From: Actinomycetota bacterium
GTDB taxonomy: Bacteria; Actinomycetota; Actinomycetes; Nanopelagicales; Nanopelagicaceae
Direction: 5' to 3'
Assembly (NCBI GenBank): GCA_947380835.1
Contig: CANCSL010000061.1
Coordinates: 1 to 5,842 of the forward strand
Length of the DNA stretch: 5,842 bases
Shown here: one piece after another, positions 1-5,767 of the stretch
Layout of the letters: each line of letters opens with the position of its first letter
Position numbering within the stretch: the stretch's first letter is position 1
Position numbers and translations under genes: made by a program
The notes under the pieces: model-generated
Seen by the model: the letters and a program-made list of their open reading frames with translations, nothing else
Told to the model about the DNA's origin: nothing
Databases searched by the model: none

Positions 1-213
1 CCCGTGCGCCATGTCGAGAATGCATCGGAACTTGCCGAGGTCGATTCCCGAGCCCTCTCCGAACTTTTTGCCGTGGCCAAAGCTTTTGCCAAAGAGCGCG
101 GCTTAACGGGCTATCGGATGGTCTTTAACACGGGAGAAAGCGCTGGCCAGAGCGTCTTTCATGCTCATTTGCACCTGCTCGGTGGTCGACCATTCGCGTG
201 GCCGCCCGGTTAA
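1..213 (+). CDS. HIT-family protein (histidine triad nucleotide hydrolase/transferase), C-terminal part
   Basis: This open frame enters from the left edge and ends at TAA 211-213, so only the last 70 residues are visible and the true start lies outside the window. The histidine triad is intact: His-Ala-His-Leu-His-Leu-Leu is encoded at about 160-180, just after a Gly-Glu-Ser-Ala-Gly-Gln-Ser stretch typical of the HINT branch. HIT proteins bind nucleotides at this triad and hydrolyse or transfer nucleoside phosphoramidates or dinucleotides; the middle histidines form the catalytic site. They are small cytosolic proteins of roughly 110-140 residues, so about 40 or more residues are missing here. 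The ending Trp-Pro-Pro-Gly is usual for HINT-like members. The gene sits directly ahead of phoH, as I recall for many actinobacteria. Its exact substrate cannot be told from the sequence. Confidence 0.9.
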   Translation, partial: PVRHVENASELAEVDSRALSELFAVAKAFAKERGLTGYRMVFNTGESAGQSVFHAHLHLLGGRPFAWPPG

Positions 214-230
214 AAGTAGACTTAAAAGAT

Positions 231-1235
231 ATGGAGCCTGCGCTAATCACTGTGCCAACTGCCATTCCTATGGTGGCTTTGGTTGGACCACACGATGCCT
301 ACTTGCGCATTTTGGAAGCGACTTTCTCTGACCTTTCCATCACTGTTCGCGGCAATGAAATCCATGCTGGTGGCAATCTTGGCGAACTTGCCCAGTTCGA
401 ATCGCTGATCAAAGAATTACTCGTTCTCCTCCGCGCCGGCCAAAGCCTCTCGGAAGAAATCTTGCATCGATCGATAGCCATGATTCTTCACGAACCAACC
501 GAGCATCCAGCCGAAGTTCTCTCGCTCAATATTTTGAGTAATCGTGGAAAGATGATTCGTCCTAAAACCTCGAATCAAAAGCGGTACGTTGAAGCGATCG
601 ACCAACATACGATCACCTTCGGAGTCGGCCCCGCCGGAACTGGCAAAACTTATTTGGCTATGGCAAAAGCGATTCAAGCGTTGCAAGCCAAACAGGTGAA
701 TCGAATTATTTTGACTCGCCCCGCCGTTGAAGCCGGCGAGCGTCTGGGTTTCTTGCCCGGAACTTTGCAAGAGAAGATCGATCCATACCTGCGCCCGCTT
801 TTCGACGCCTTGCACGACATGATTGATCAAGAGTCAATTCCTAAATTAATGCAGACTGGGATTATTGAAATTGCTCCTCTCGCTTATATGCGCGGACGAA
901 CTCTTAATGATGCATTTGTAATTCTTGATGAGGCACAAAATACCTCTGCCGAGCAAATGAAGATGTTTCTTACGCGACTAGGTTTTGGTTCGAAGATGGT
1001 AATTACCGGCGACGTAACTCAAGTAGATCTACCCAACGGGACGCCATCTGGCCTGCGCATCGTTCATGACATTTTGGACGGGGTCGAGGACATCTGCTTC
1101 ATGCAACTTTCAGCCGAAGATGTGGTTCGAAATCGGTTGGTTGGCGAAATTGTGAGCGCCTATGGTCGTTTTGATGAAAAAAGCCCTAGCCCATTAAATT
1201 CCAGAAGTTTTCGCTCGGGGACTGGTGATCGCTAA
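231..1235 (+). CDS. phoH: PhoH-family ATPase (PhoH1-like)
   Basis: This is a cytosolic P-loop ATPase of the PhoH family, whose core resembles superfamily 1 helicases; its cellular role is thought to be in RNA metabolism. Counting from ATG 231 (334 residues), a small N-terminal domain (about 1-110) precedes a conserved Arg-Pro-Lys-Thr-x-Asn-Gln block. Walker A is Gly-Pro-Ala-Gly-Thr-Gly-Lys-Thr (133-140). Next come the family signature Thr-Arg-Pro-Ala-Val-Glu-Ala-Gly-Glu (about 162-170), Walker B with Asp-Glu-Ala-Gln-Asn (233-237) and Thr-Gly-Asp-x-Thr-Gln (259-264). All key residues are present, and the length fits the family. An alternative GTG start at 198 would add 11 residues and overlap the HIT gene by 16 bases. 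Neither start has a strong ribosome site; ATG 231 is preferred because it leaves a 17-base gap and keeps the conserved domain whole. The next gene, ybeY, begins two bases after the stop. Confidence 0.95.
   Translation: MEPALITVPTAIPMVALVGPHDAYLRILEATFSDLSITVRGNEIHAGGNLGELAQFESLIKELLVLLRAGQSLSEEILHRSIAMILHEPTEHPAEVLSLNILSNRGKMIRPKTSNQKRYVEAIDQHTITFGVGPAGTGKTYLAMAKAIQALQAKQVNRIILTRPAVEAGERLGFLPGTLQEKIDPYLRPLFDALHDMIDQESIPKLMQTGIIEIAPLAYMRGRTLNDAFVILDEAQNTSAEQMKMFLTRLGFGSKMVITGDVTQVDLPNGTPSGLRIVHDILDGVEDICFMQLSAEDVVRNRLVGEIVSAYGRFDEKSPSPLNSRSFRSGTGDR
1224..1230 (+). promoter_or_regulatory. Ribosome binding site of ybeY
   Basis: GGTGATC lies inside the last codons of phoH and is complementary to the stretch of the 16S rRNA 3' end around and just 5' of the usual anti-Shine-Dalgarno core (GATCACC). 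It is followed by 7 bases and then TTG 1238. It supports the unusual TTG start of ybeY, since no ATG or GTG in that frame lies nearby. The pairing is inferred from the general bacterial 16S end, not from this genome. Confidence 0.5.
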
Positions 1236-1237
1236 CT

Positions 1238-1678
1238 TTGTCTGTTGAGTTGGAAAATAACTCCCAGGTCACATGTGATGAAACTGGGCTAGTTTCACTT
1301 GCCACCTTTGCGCTCGGTCACATGGGGGTTCATCCTGACTCCGAACTCAGCATCACAGTGGTGACTGAGGAAGAGATGTCCAGGTTGCACCTAGAGTGGA
1401 TGGATTTGCCCGGACCCACAGATGTACTTTCTTTCCCGATGGACGAGGTAAAACCATTTTCCTCGGCATCAGGTCCTGCCACGGTCGGTGACATTGTTCT
1501 TTGCCCAGCTTTTGCAGAAGCACAGGGTTTGGCGCATTCGCTGGAGCACGAGCTTCATATATTGACGGCACATGGTGTCCTTCATCTTCTCGGCTATGAC
1601 CATGCAGAAAAGGAAACTGAAGCTGAAATGTTTGCTCTGCAAGAGCGCATTGTTCAGGATTGGAAATCTTCCACATGA
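1238..1678 (+). CDS. ybeY: Endoribonuclease YbeY (rRNA maturation factor)
   Basis: YbeY is a zinc-dependent single-strand endoribonuclease that takes part in 16S rRNA 3'-end maturation and ribosome quality control. The 146-residue product has the family zinc motif His-x3-His-x5-His at H112, H116 and H122 (in His-Gly-Val-Leu-His-Leu-Leu-Gly-Tyr-Asp-His). It also carries the conserved Thr-Asp-Val-Leu-Ser-Phe-Pro segment (61-67) and Gly-Asp-Ile-Val-Leu-Cys-Pro (84-90). The length is normal, slightly on the short side. The start is TTG, chosen because a GGTGATC ribosome site sits 7 bases upstream and the N-terminus then fits the family; TTG 1250 is a less likely alternative. It begins two bases after the phoH stop, and its TGA overlaps the ATG of the next gene (ATGA at 1675-1678), so the three genes are probably translated from one message. 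Confidence 0.95.
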   Translation: MSVELENNSQVTCDETGLVSLATFALGHMGVHPDSELSITVVTEEEMSRLHLEWMDLPGPTDVLSFPMDEVKPFSSASGPATVGDIVLCPAFAEAQGLAHSLEHELHILTAHGVLHLLGYDHAEKETEAEMFALQERIVQDWKSST

Positions 1679-2967
1679 ACTTCGTAACCGTGCTTATTGT
1701 TATTTTGCTTCTTCTCTTCGCTGGCTTCCTCGCTGGAAGTGAGTCGGCCCTCAATTCGATTTCTCGCGTCATCGTCGATGATTTGATTGAAAATAAGCCA
1801 AAGCAAGCCCAGCGTCTCATGAAGGTAATTCAAGAGCCGTACCGCTATCTGAATGTGCTGCTACTTGTTCGAAAGACGTGCGAACTTAGCGCGACAGTTC
1901 TCGCTGCAGATGCATTTTTGGCCAATACGCACCATCATGCCTTGAGTTTGGTGATCACGATTGCCGTAATGGTCACTTTGTCGTACGTCGTTGTCGGAGT
2001 AGGCCCGCGAACTCTGGGCAAGCAACATGCCATGTCATGGGCGAGACCGGCTGCAATAGTGGCTGATTTCCTAGCGAAAATATTGGGTCCGCTCACCACC
2101 TTGTTGATAGCCATCGGCAATGCCATCACCCCCGGCCGTGGTTTTAGAACTGGGCCATTTTCCAGCGAAGCCGAACTCCGTGACCTCGTTGATCAAGCGA
2201 GCGAACGTGGCCTGGTAGAAGAATCTGAACGCGAAATGATTCACTCGGTTTTCGATCTCGGCGAAACTTTGGTTCGCGAACTCATGGTGCCGCGGACAGA
2301 CATGGTGTGGATCGAAGGCGGAAAAACTTTGCGCCAGGGACTTTCTTTGGCTCTGCGTTCCGGTTTCACGCGAATTCCAGTTATTACCGAAAACTTGGAC
2401 AACGTCATTGGCATCGCCTATGTGAAAGACCTTGCCCGCCGAGTCCACGAACACCACGAATCTGAGCAGACCGAGAGCGTTGAACAACACCTTCGACCAG
2501 CCACATTCGTTCCCGAAACCAAAACCGCTTCTGACCTTCTCAAAGAAATGCAGCGCGATCAGATTCATATGGCGATCGTCATCGATGAATACGGCGGAAC
2601 TGCCGGACTCATCACTATTGAAGATATTTTGGAAGAAATTGTGGGCGAGATTGCTGATGAATATGACAGCACGGCAGAAGAAGTTGAATGGATAGATAAA
2701 GATAGTGCCCGAATTTCAGCACGTTTGCATGTTGAAGACTTCGCGGACGCTTTTGATCTTGAAATTGCCGAAGATGATAGAGAAGATGTCGATAGTGTGG
2801 GCGGATTGTTATCCAAGCAACTAGGTAGAGTGCCGATTCCAGGTAGCACGATTTCTCTTGGCTCCTGGAAATTAACTGCCGAACGTCCGATCGGACGTCG
2901 CCATCGAATTGGTACGGTATTGGTAACGAGAATTTTTGACGAGAAGGATTCAACGCGTGAGCAGTAA
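1675..2967 (+). CDS. CNNM/CorC-family membrane protein with CBS-pair domain (hemolysin family)
   Basis: This is an integral membrane protein of the CNNM/CorC (HlyC/CorC, UPF0053) family, linked to divalent-cation, chiefly magnesium, homeostasis; the 'hemolysin' name is historical. The 430-residue product has an N-terminal CNNM (DUF21) domain with hydrophobic segments at about 3-21, 56-80, 88-110 and 124-152. A CBS pair follows (about 201-325), with the hallmark Met-Val-Pro-Arg-Thr-Asp-Met (204-210) and Asp-Glu-Tyr-Gly-Gly-Thr (304-309). A C-terminal CorC/HlyC domain (about 345-425) ends in Arg-Arg-His-Arg-Ile-Gly. CBS pairs usually bind adenine nucleotides. The ATG start forms an ATGA overlap with the ybeY stop; an upstream TTG at 1660 is possible but unneeded. 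One oddity: the membrane motif that usually reads Gly-Glu-x-x-Pro-Lys is Gly-Val-Gly-Pro-Arg here (108-112). Transport activity is therefore not certain. Confidence 0.92.
   Translation: MNFVTVLIVILLLLFAGFLAGSESALNSISRVIVDDLIENKPKQAQRLMKVIQEPYRYLNVLLLVRKTCELSATVLAADAFLANTHHHALSLVITIAVMVTLSYVVVGVGPRTLGKQHAMSWARPAAIVADFLAKILGPLTTLLIAIGNAITPGRGFRTGPFSSEAELRDLVDQASERGLVEESEREMIHSVFDLGETLVRELMVPRTDMVWIEGGKTLRQGLSLALRSGFTRIPVITENLDNVIGIAYVKDLARRVHEHHESEQTESVEQHLRPATFVPETKTASDLLKEMQRDQIHMAIVIDEYGGTAGLITIEDILEEIVGEIADEYDSTAEEVEWIDKDSARISARLHVEDFADAFDLEIAEDDREDVDSVGGLLSKQLGRVPIPGSTISLGSWKLTAERPIGRRHRIGTVLVTRIFDEKDSTREQ
2942..2948 (+). promoter_or_regulatory. Ribosome binding site of the deaminase-like gene
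   Basis: AGAAGGA inside the 3' end of the CNNM/CorC gene lies 8 bases before GTG 2957. This good Shine-Dalgarno match decides the start in favour of GTG 2957 over the in-frame TTG at 2936, which lies upstream of the site. Confidence 0.6.
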
Positions 2968-3277
2968 TCCCGAGGATACAAAGTTGCAGGTCTTGGCGAC
3001 CGCCACAAAGAGCCGCTCTGGTGCAGCATCAGCCGCTGCTCTGCGCGATAGCACCGGTCGTACTTATGTAGCCATTCCGGTTCTTTCCGGCGACTTTAGT
3101 GTTGATGCACTTCAGGCAGTTCTCGTGGTGGCCAAAGCCAGCCAAATTCAGGGGATTGAAGCGGTCGTTGTCACCGGCGTCGCGCCTTCGACAGAAAGTA
3201 TCAATCTCATTCGTGGGGAATCACCTTCGGCTCTCATTTTTTGGGTAAACACCGAAAACCAGCTCATTTCTCTTTAA
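2957..3277 (+). CDS. Cytidine-deaminase-like protein lacking zinc ligands, function unknown
   Basis: This 106-residue cytosolic protein resembles the small protein found between the CNNM/CorC gene and era in actinobacteria, often annotated 'cytidine deaminase'. The fold-level match is in residues about 10-62: a helix, then Gly-Arg-Thr-Tyr-Val (34-38), then a helix where true cytidine deaminases have Cys/His-Ala-Glu. Here that site reads Asp-Ala-Leu (50-52), so both the zinc ligand and the catalytic glutamate are gone. The second motif (Pro-Cys-x-x-Cys) is also absent, and the whole protein contains no cysteine and no histidine. It therefore cannot use the normal zinc chemistry. The start is GTG 2957, supported by AGAAGGA 8 bases upstream. 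The gene overlaps the CNNM/CorC stop by 11 bases, which suggests translational coupling. Family recognition rests on memory and local alignment by eye; the function is unknown. Confidence 0.75.
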   Translation: MSSNPEDTKLQVLATATKSRSGAASAAALRDSTGRTYVAIPVLSGDFSVDALQAVLVVAKASQIQGIEAVVVTGVAPSTESINLIRGESPSALIFWVNTENQLISL

Positions 3278-3293
3278 CGGTAGAGTTCGCCTC

Positions 3294-4085
3294 ATGCGAA
3301 TTGTGCGATTTAGCCCCCTCGAAAGTGCTCACTTGGGCTCGGATCCGCTCTATGGCGTTCTCAACGACCAAAACAAGATCCTGGTCCTAAAGGGCGACCC
3401 CATCTACGCAGGCATCGTTCCCATGGATAAGACCGTGGATCTAGATCACGTGCGCCTGCTTGCACCCGTAATTCCTCGGAGCAAAGTGGTTTGCGTCGGC
3501 AAGAATTACGCTGATCACGCTGCTGAAATGGATTCAGCTGTTCCCGAAGAACCGATCATTTTTATCAAACCAAACACCTCCGTTATTGGCCCACATGATG
3601 TCATTCAGTGGCCGCGCATGAGCGAGCGAGTCGATTTCGAAGGCGAACTCGCAATTGTGATTGGGCGCATCTGCAAAGAAGTTCCTGCCGCGAAATTTCG
3701 CGATGTCATTTTTGGGTACACAATTGGAAATGACGTTACCGCTCGAGATTTACAGAAGAAGGACGGTCAATGGAGTCGAGCCAAAGGATTCGACACTTTC
3801 TGTCCTCTCGGTCCTTGGATCGAAACTGAATTTGAGCCTGGCGATCAAATAATTTCAACCGTGCTCAATGAAGAAGAGAAACAATCTTCCAAATTATCGG
3901 CAATGATCTTTAAGGTGCCTCAAATTATTGAATTTGTTACGTCGGTAATGACTTTATTGCCAGGTGACGTTATTTTGACCGGAACCCCTGCTGGGATTGG
4001 TCCTATGCCTGCGCATTCTGAAGTTACTGTCACTATTGAAGGAATCGGATCTTTGTCGAATAGGGTGTCATCTCGTGCCAACTAA
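3294..4085 (+). CDS. Fumarylacetoacetate hydrolase (FAH) family protein
   Basis: This 263-residue cytosolic enzyme belongs to the FAH superfamily, whose members cleave or isomerise beta-diketo or 2-oxo acids with a divalent metal; relatives include acylpyruvases, oxaloacetate decarboxylases and HHDD isomerases. Visible family motifs are Val-Gly-Lys-Asn-Tyr-Ala-Asp-His (68-75), Phe-Ile-Lys-Pro-Asn-Thr (90-95) and Asp-Phe-Glu-Gly-Glu (114-118), with E116 and E118 as expected metal ligands. They are followed by Gly-Asn-Asp-Val-Thr-Ala-Arg-Asp (145-152), with D147 as the third expected ligand, then Lys-Gly-Phe-Asp-Thr (164-168) and Thr-Gly-Thr-Pro-Ala-Gly (229-234). The active site looks complete and the length is normal. 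ATG 3294 follows the previous stop by 16 bases, with only a weak GGTAGAG upstream. The 3' end overlaps gltX by 11 bases. The same FAH-gltX pairing occurs in Mycobacterium (Rv2993c next to gltS), but the substrate is not known from sequence. Confidence 0.92.
   Translation: MRIVRFSPLESAHLGSDPLYGVLNDQNKILVLKGDPIYAGIVPMDKTVDLDHVRLLAPVIPRSKVVCVGKNYADHAAEMDSAVPEEPIIFIKPNTSVIGPHDVIQWPRMSERVDFEGELAIVIGRICKEVPAAKFRDVIFGYTIGNDVTARDLQKKDGQWSRAKGFDTFCPLGPWIETEFEPGDQIISTVLNEEEKQSSKLSAMIFKVPQIIEFVTSVMTLLPGDVILTGTPAGIGPMPAHSEVTVTIEGIGSLSNRVSSRAN
4062..4067 (+). promoter_or_regulatory. Ribosome binding site of gltX
   Basis: AGGGTG inside the 3' end of the FAH gene lies 7 bases before GTG 4075. It supports this start over the frame extension back to 3997, whose extra 26 residues precede the normal GluRS N-terminus and have no family likeness. 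Confidence 0.55.
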
Positions 4086-5535
4086 TAAAGAAGTTCGTGT
4101 TCGCTTTGCTCCATCTCCAACAGGCGATCTCCACGTCGGAAATATCCGTACGGCACTGTTCGACTGGGCCTATGCCCGTCACACTGGCGGAAAGTTTATT
4201 TTTCGAATCGAAGATACCGATCGTGAAAGAGTTACAGATGAGTACATCGCTGCTGCTCTCGACACCCTCAGATGGCTTGGTTTGCAATGGGATGAGGGCC
4301 CCGAAGTAGGCGGACCTTTTGGTCCTTACATGCAGAGCCAGCGTCTCGATATTTATGCCGAATGGGCGCAAAAGTTCTTGGATCAAGGCGATGCCTATTA
4401 CTGCTATTGCAGTTCCGAGGAGCTTGAAGCAAGACGTGAAGCTCAACGAGCGGCGAATGTGGCGCCTGGGTACGACGGCAAGTGCCGCAACCTTTCTCCT
4501 GAAGAACTTGCCGCCTTCCTTGCCGAAGGTCGCAAGCCAGTAGTGCGCATGCGCATGCCTGATGGACATACGACTTTTACTGATCTGATTCGTGGCGAAG
4601 TTAGTTTCGACCACAACTTCGTGCCGGACTTCGTATTGGTGCGAGGCGATGGATCTCCTTTGTATACGCTCGCCGTTGCAGTTGACGATGTAATGATGAA
4701 GATCACCCATGTGTTGCGTGGCGAGGACCTCCTGTCATCGACCCCTAGGCAGATTCGTGTCTATCAAGCAATGGGTCTGTCCGAAGCTGAATATCCCGAG
4801 TTCGCCCATCTTCCGTTTGTTATGGGGCAAGACAACGCCAAACTTTCAAAGCGAAATGGTGAAGTCTCCATTGCCTGGTACAGAGATGCGGGGTATCTAC
4901 CGGAGGCCATCTGTAATTATTTGGCTCTTCTGGGCTGGTCACCCGGAGATGATCGCGAAGATGTTTCGCGCGAAGAAATTGCTCAACTCTTCACTGTGGA
5001 ACGCGTCCATAGTTCGCCGGCACGTTTTGATATGAAGAAACTTGAAGCGATCAATGGCGACAAAATTCGCGCACTCGATCTCGAAGATTTTCTCGCGCGT
5101 GTTCTGCCCTTCTTGAAAAGAGATGATGTGGTCACTGGCACGGAAGCCGAACTTTCCGTGGTGCGCCAGGCTCTGCCTTTGATCCAAGAGCGCATTGCTA
5201 CATTGGCAGAAGTCACTCAAATGGTGAAATTTCTTTTTGTTGAAGACTTTGTCGTTGATGTCGATTCAGCGCCAAAGATTGCCGACGAGCAATCGCAATC
5301 TGTTCTAAAGGCTGCCTTAGTGGCGCTGGAGACATTGAGCGACTGGAGCCACGAAGCTATTGAAGCGGCGCTTCGGGCAACTTTGATTGAAGGCTTGGGA
5401 CTAAAACCACGCATTGCCTTCGGGGGAGTGCGGATTGCCATCACTGGCAGCCATATTTCACCGCCACTTTTTGAGTCCATGGAACTCCTGGGACGAGAGC
5501 GCAGTTTGGCTCGGATCAAGGCTTCGATCGCGTAA
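4075..5535 (+). CDS. gltX: Glutamyl-tRNA synthetase
   Basis: GluRS is a class I synthetase that joins glutamate to tRNA-Glu in the cytosol. Where GlnRS is absent and GatCAB is present, it also charges tRNA-Gln. From GTG 4075 the product has 486 residues, normal for the bacterial enzyme. It opens with Val-Arg-Val-Arg-Phe-Ala-Pro-Ser-Pro-Thr-Gly, leading to the HIGH-type motif His-Val-Gly-Asn (20-23). The zinc-binding insertion is preserved as C110-x-C112, Y133 and C137. The KMSKS-type motif is Lys-Leu-Ser-Lys-Arg (256-260). The C-terminal anticodon-binding region (about 320-486) ends with a typical Ser-Pro-Pro-Leu-Phe and Leu-Leu-Gly-Arg-Glu. GTG is chosen because AGGGTG lies 7 bases ahead and the N-terminus is standard. 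It overlaps the FAH gene by 11 bases and is followed by the tRNA-Gln and tRNA-Glu genes. Whether it is discriminating or non-discriminating cannot be settled here. Confidence 0.97.
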   Translation: MPTNKEVRVRFAPSPTGDLHVGNIRTALFDWAYARHTGGKFIFRIEDTDRERVTDEYIAAALDTLRWLGLQWDEGPEVGGPFGPYMQSQRLDIYAEWAQKFLDQGDAYYCYCSSEELEARREAQRAANVAPGYDGKCRNLSPEELAAFLAEGRKPVVRMRMPDGHTTFTDLIRGEVSFDHNFVPDFVLVRGDGSPLYTLAVAVDDVMMKITHVLRGEDLLSSTPRQIRVYQAMGLSEAEYPEFAHLPFVMGQDNAKLSKRNGEVSIAWYRDAGYLPEAICNYLALLGWSPGDDREDVSREEIAQLFTVERVHSSPARFDMKKLEAINGDKIRALDLEDFLARVLPFLKRDDVVTGTEAELSVVRQALPLIQERIATLAEVTQMVKFLFVEDFVVDVDSAPKIADEQSQSVLKAALVALETLSDWSHEAIEAALRATLIEGLGLKPRIAFGGVRIAITGSHISPPLFESMELLGRERSLARIKASIA

Positions 5536-5548
5536 TTCCCGTTCGAAC

Positions 5549-5567
5549 TACCTCTTTTTTGGGGGTA
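5549..5567 (+). terminator. Weak hairpin with T-rich loop after gltX (possible terminator or mRNA 3' structure)
   Basis: TACCTC (5549-5554) can pair with GGGGTA (5562-5567), with one T-G pair, around a loop that contains six T. It starts 14 bases after the gltX stop. There is no T-run after the stem, so it is not a standard intrinsic terminator. The region may simply be a spacer. Confidence 0.2.
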
Positions 5568-5589
5568 TCCTTAGCCGTTGCTTTAGCCC

Positions 5590-5609
5590 GCGCTCCTTCA
5601 GAAGAGCGC
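5590..5609 (+). other. GC-rich hairpin between gltX and tRNA-Gln
   Basis: GCGCTC (5590-5595) pairs perfectly with GAGCGC (5604-5609) around an eight-base loop, which may close further by two T-A pairs. It lies 18 bases before the tRNA-Gln gene. No T-run follows, so it does not look like an intrinsic terminator. It could be a 3' end barrier for gltX mRNA or a processing signal for a gltX-tRNA transcript. The structure is seen in the sequence; the role is guesswork. Confidence 0.4.
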
Positions 5610-5627
5610 AATAGCGGTCTCGAGCAT

Positions 5628-5699
5628 TGGGGTATGGGGTAATTGGCAGCCCAGCTGATTCTGGTTCAGCTTGTCTAGGTTCGAGTCCTGGTACCCCAG
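5628..5699 (+). tRNA. tRNA-Gln (anticodon CTG)
   Basis: A full 72-base cloverleaf can be drawn. The acceptor stem TGGGGTA (5628-5634) pairs with TACCCCA (5692-5698), and the discriminator is G 5699. The D stem is GGG/CCC (5637-5639 with 5650-5652), with GG in the loop. The anticodon stem GCTGA/TCAGC encloses loop TTCTGGT, with anticodon CTG at 5661-5663, reading CAG. The variable region is TTGT. The T stem CTAGG/CCTGG surrounds loop TTCGAGT. CCA is not encoded and must be added after transcription. The first pair is U1-A72, the identity pair that GatCAB uses to pick tRNA-Gln in bacteria without GlnRS. It follows gltX by 92 bases and may be co-transcribed with it. Confidence 0.97.
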
Positions 5700-5767
5700 C
5701 GATTTTCTTGTTCTAGGAATGTTTTTCCCGCGTAAACCGGCTTCGGTCGACTTATCTGGGTTGAAAT
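5700..5767 (+). other. Spacer between the two tRNA genes
   Basis: This 68-base stretch holds no gene. It contains T-rich runs (5703-5706 and 5722-5726) and a small ACCG-GCTT-CGGT hairpin (5736-5747). A TAGGAAT stretch (5714-5720) recalls an actinobacterial -10 box, but no partner -35 is apparent outside the tRNA-Gln gene. The two tRNAs may come from one precursor cut within this spacer. Confidence 0.35.

Noticed and set aside
198..230. GTG 198 as start of phoH, overlapping the HIT gene by 16 bases
   Set aside because: It is possible but has only a distant GGTGG upstream. ATG 231 keeps the whole conserved domain and avoids the overlap.
417..830. 137-codon open frame on the minus strand opposite phoH
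   Set aside because: It is antisense to the conserved PhoH ATPase core, with no motif and no ribosome site of note; a shadow frame.
3997..4074. N-terminal extension of gltX by 26 residues
   Set aside because: The extra residues are unlike any GluRS N-terminus and would overlap the FAH gene by 89 bases. GTG 4075 with its ribosome site is better.
4033..4710. 225-codon open frame on the minus strand opposite gltX
   Set aside because: It lies wholly across the FAH end and gltX, which carry intact family motifs. Its translation has no recognisable domain and looks like a codon-bias shadow.
5541..5570. Possible tRNA remnant (GTTCGAAC followed by a G-rich stretch) after gltX
   Set aside because: The T-loop-like bases have no complementary T stem around them and no other tRNA arms are nearby.
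5542..5571. Possible promoter TTCGAA - 18 bases - TATCCT ahead of the tRNA genes
   Set aside because: The -35 matches consensus at only three positions and the -10 at four, so it is not better than chance in this composition.
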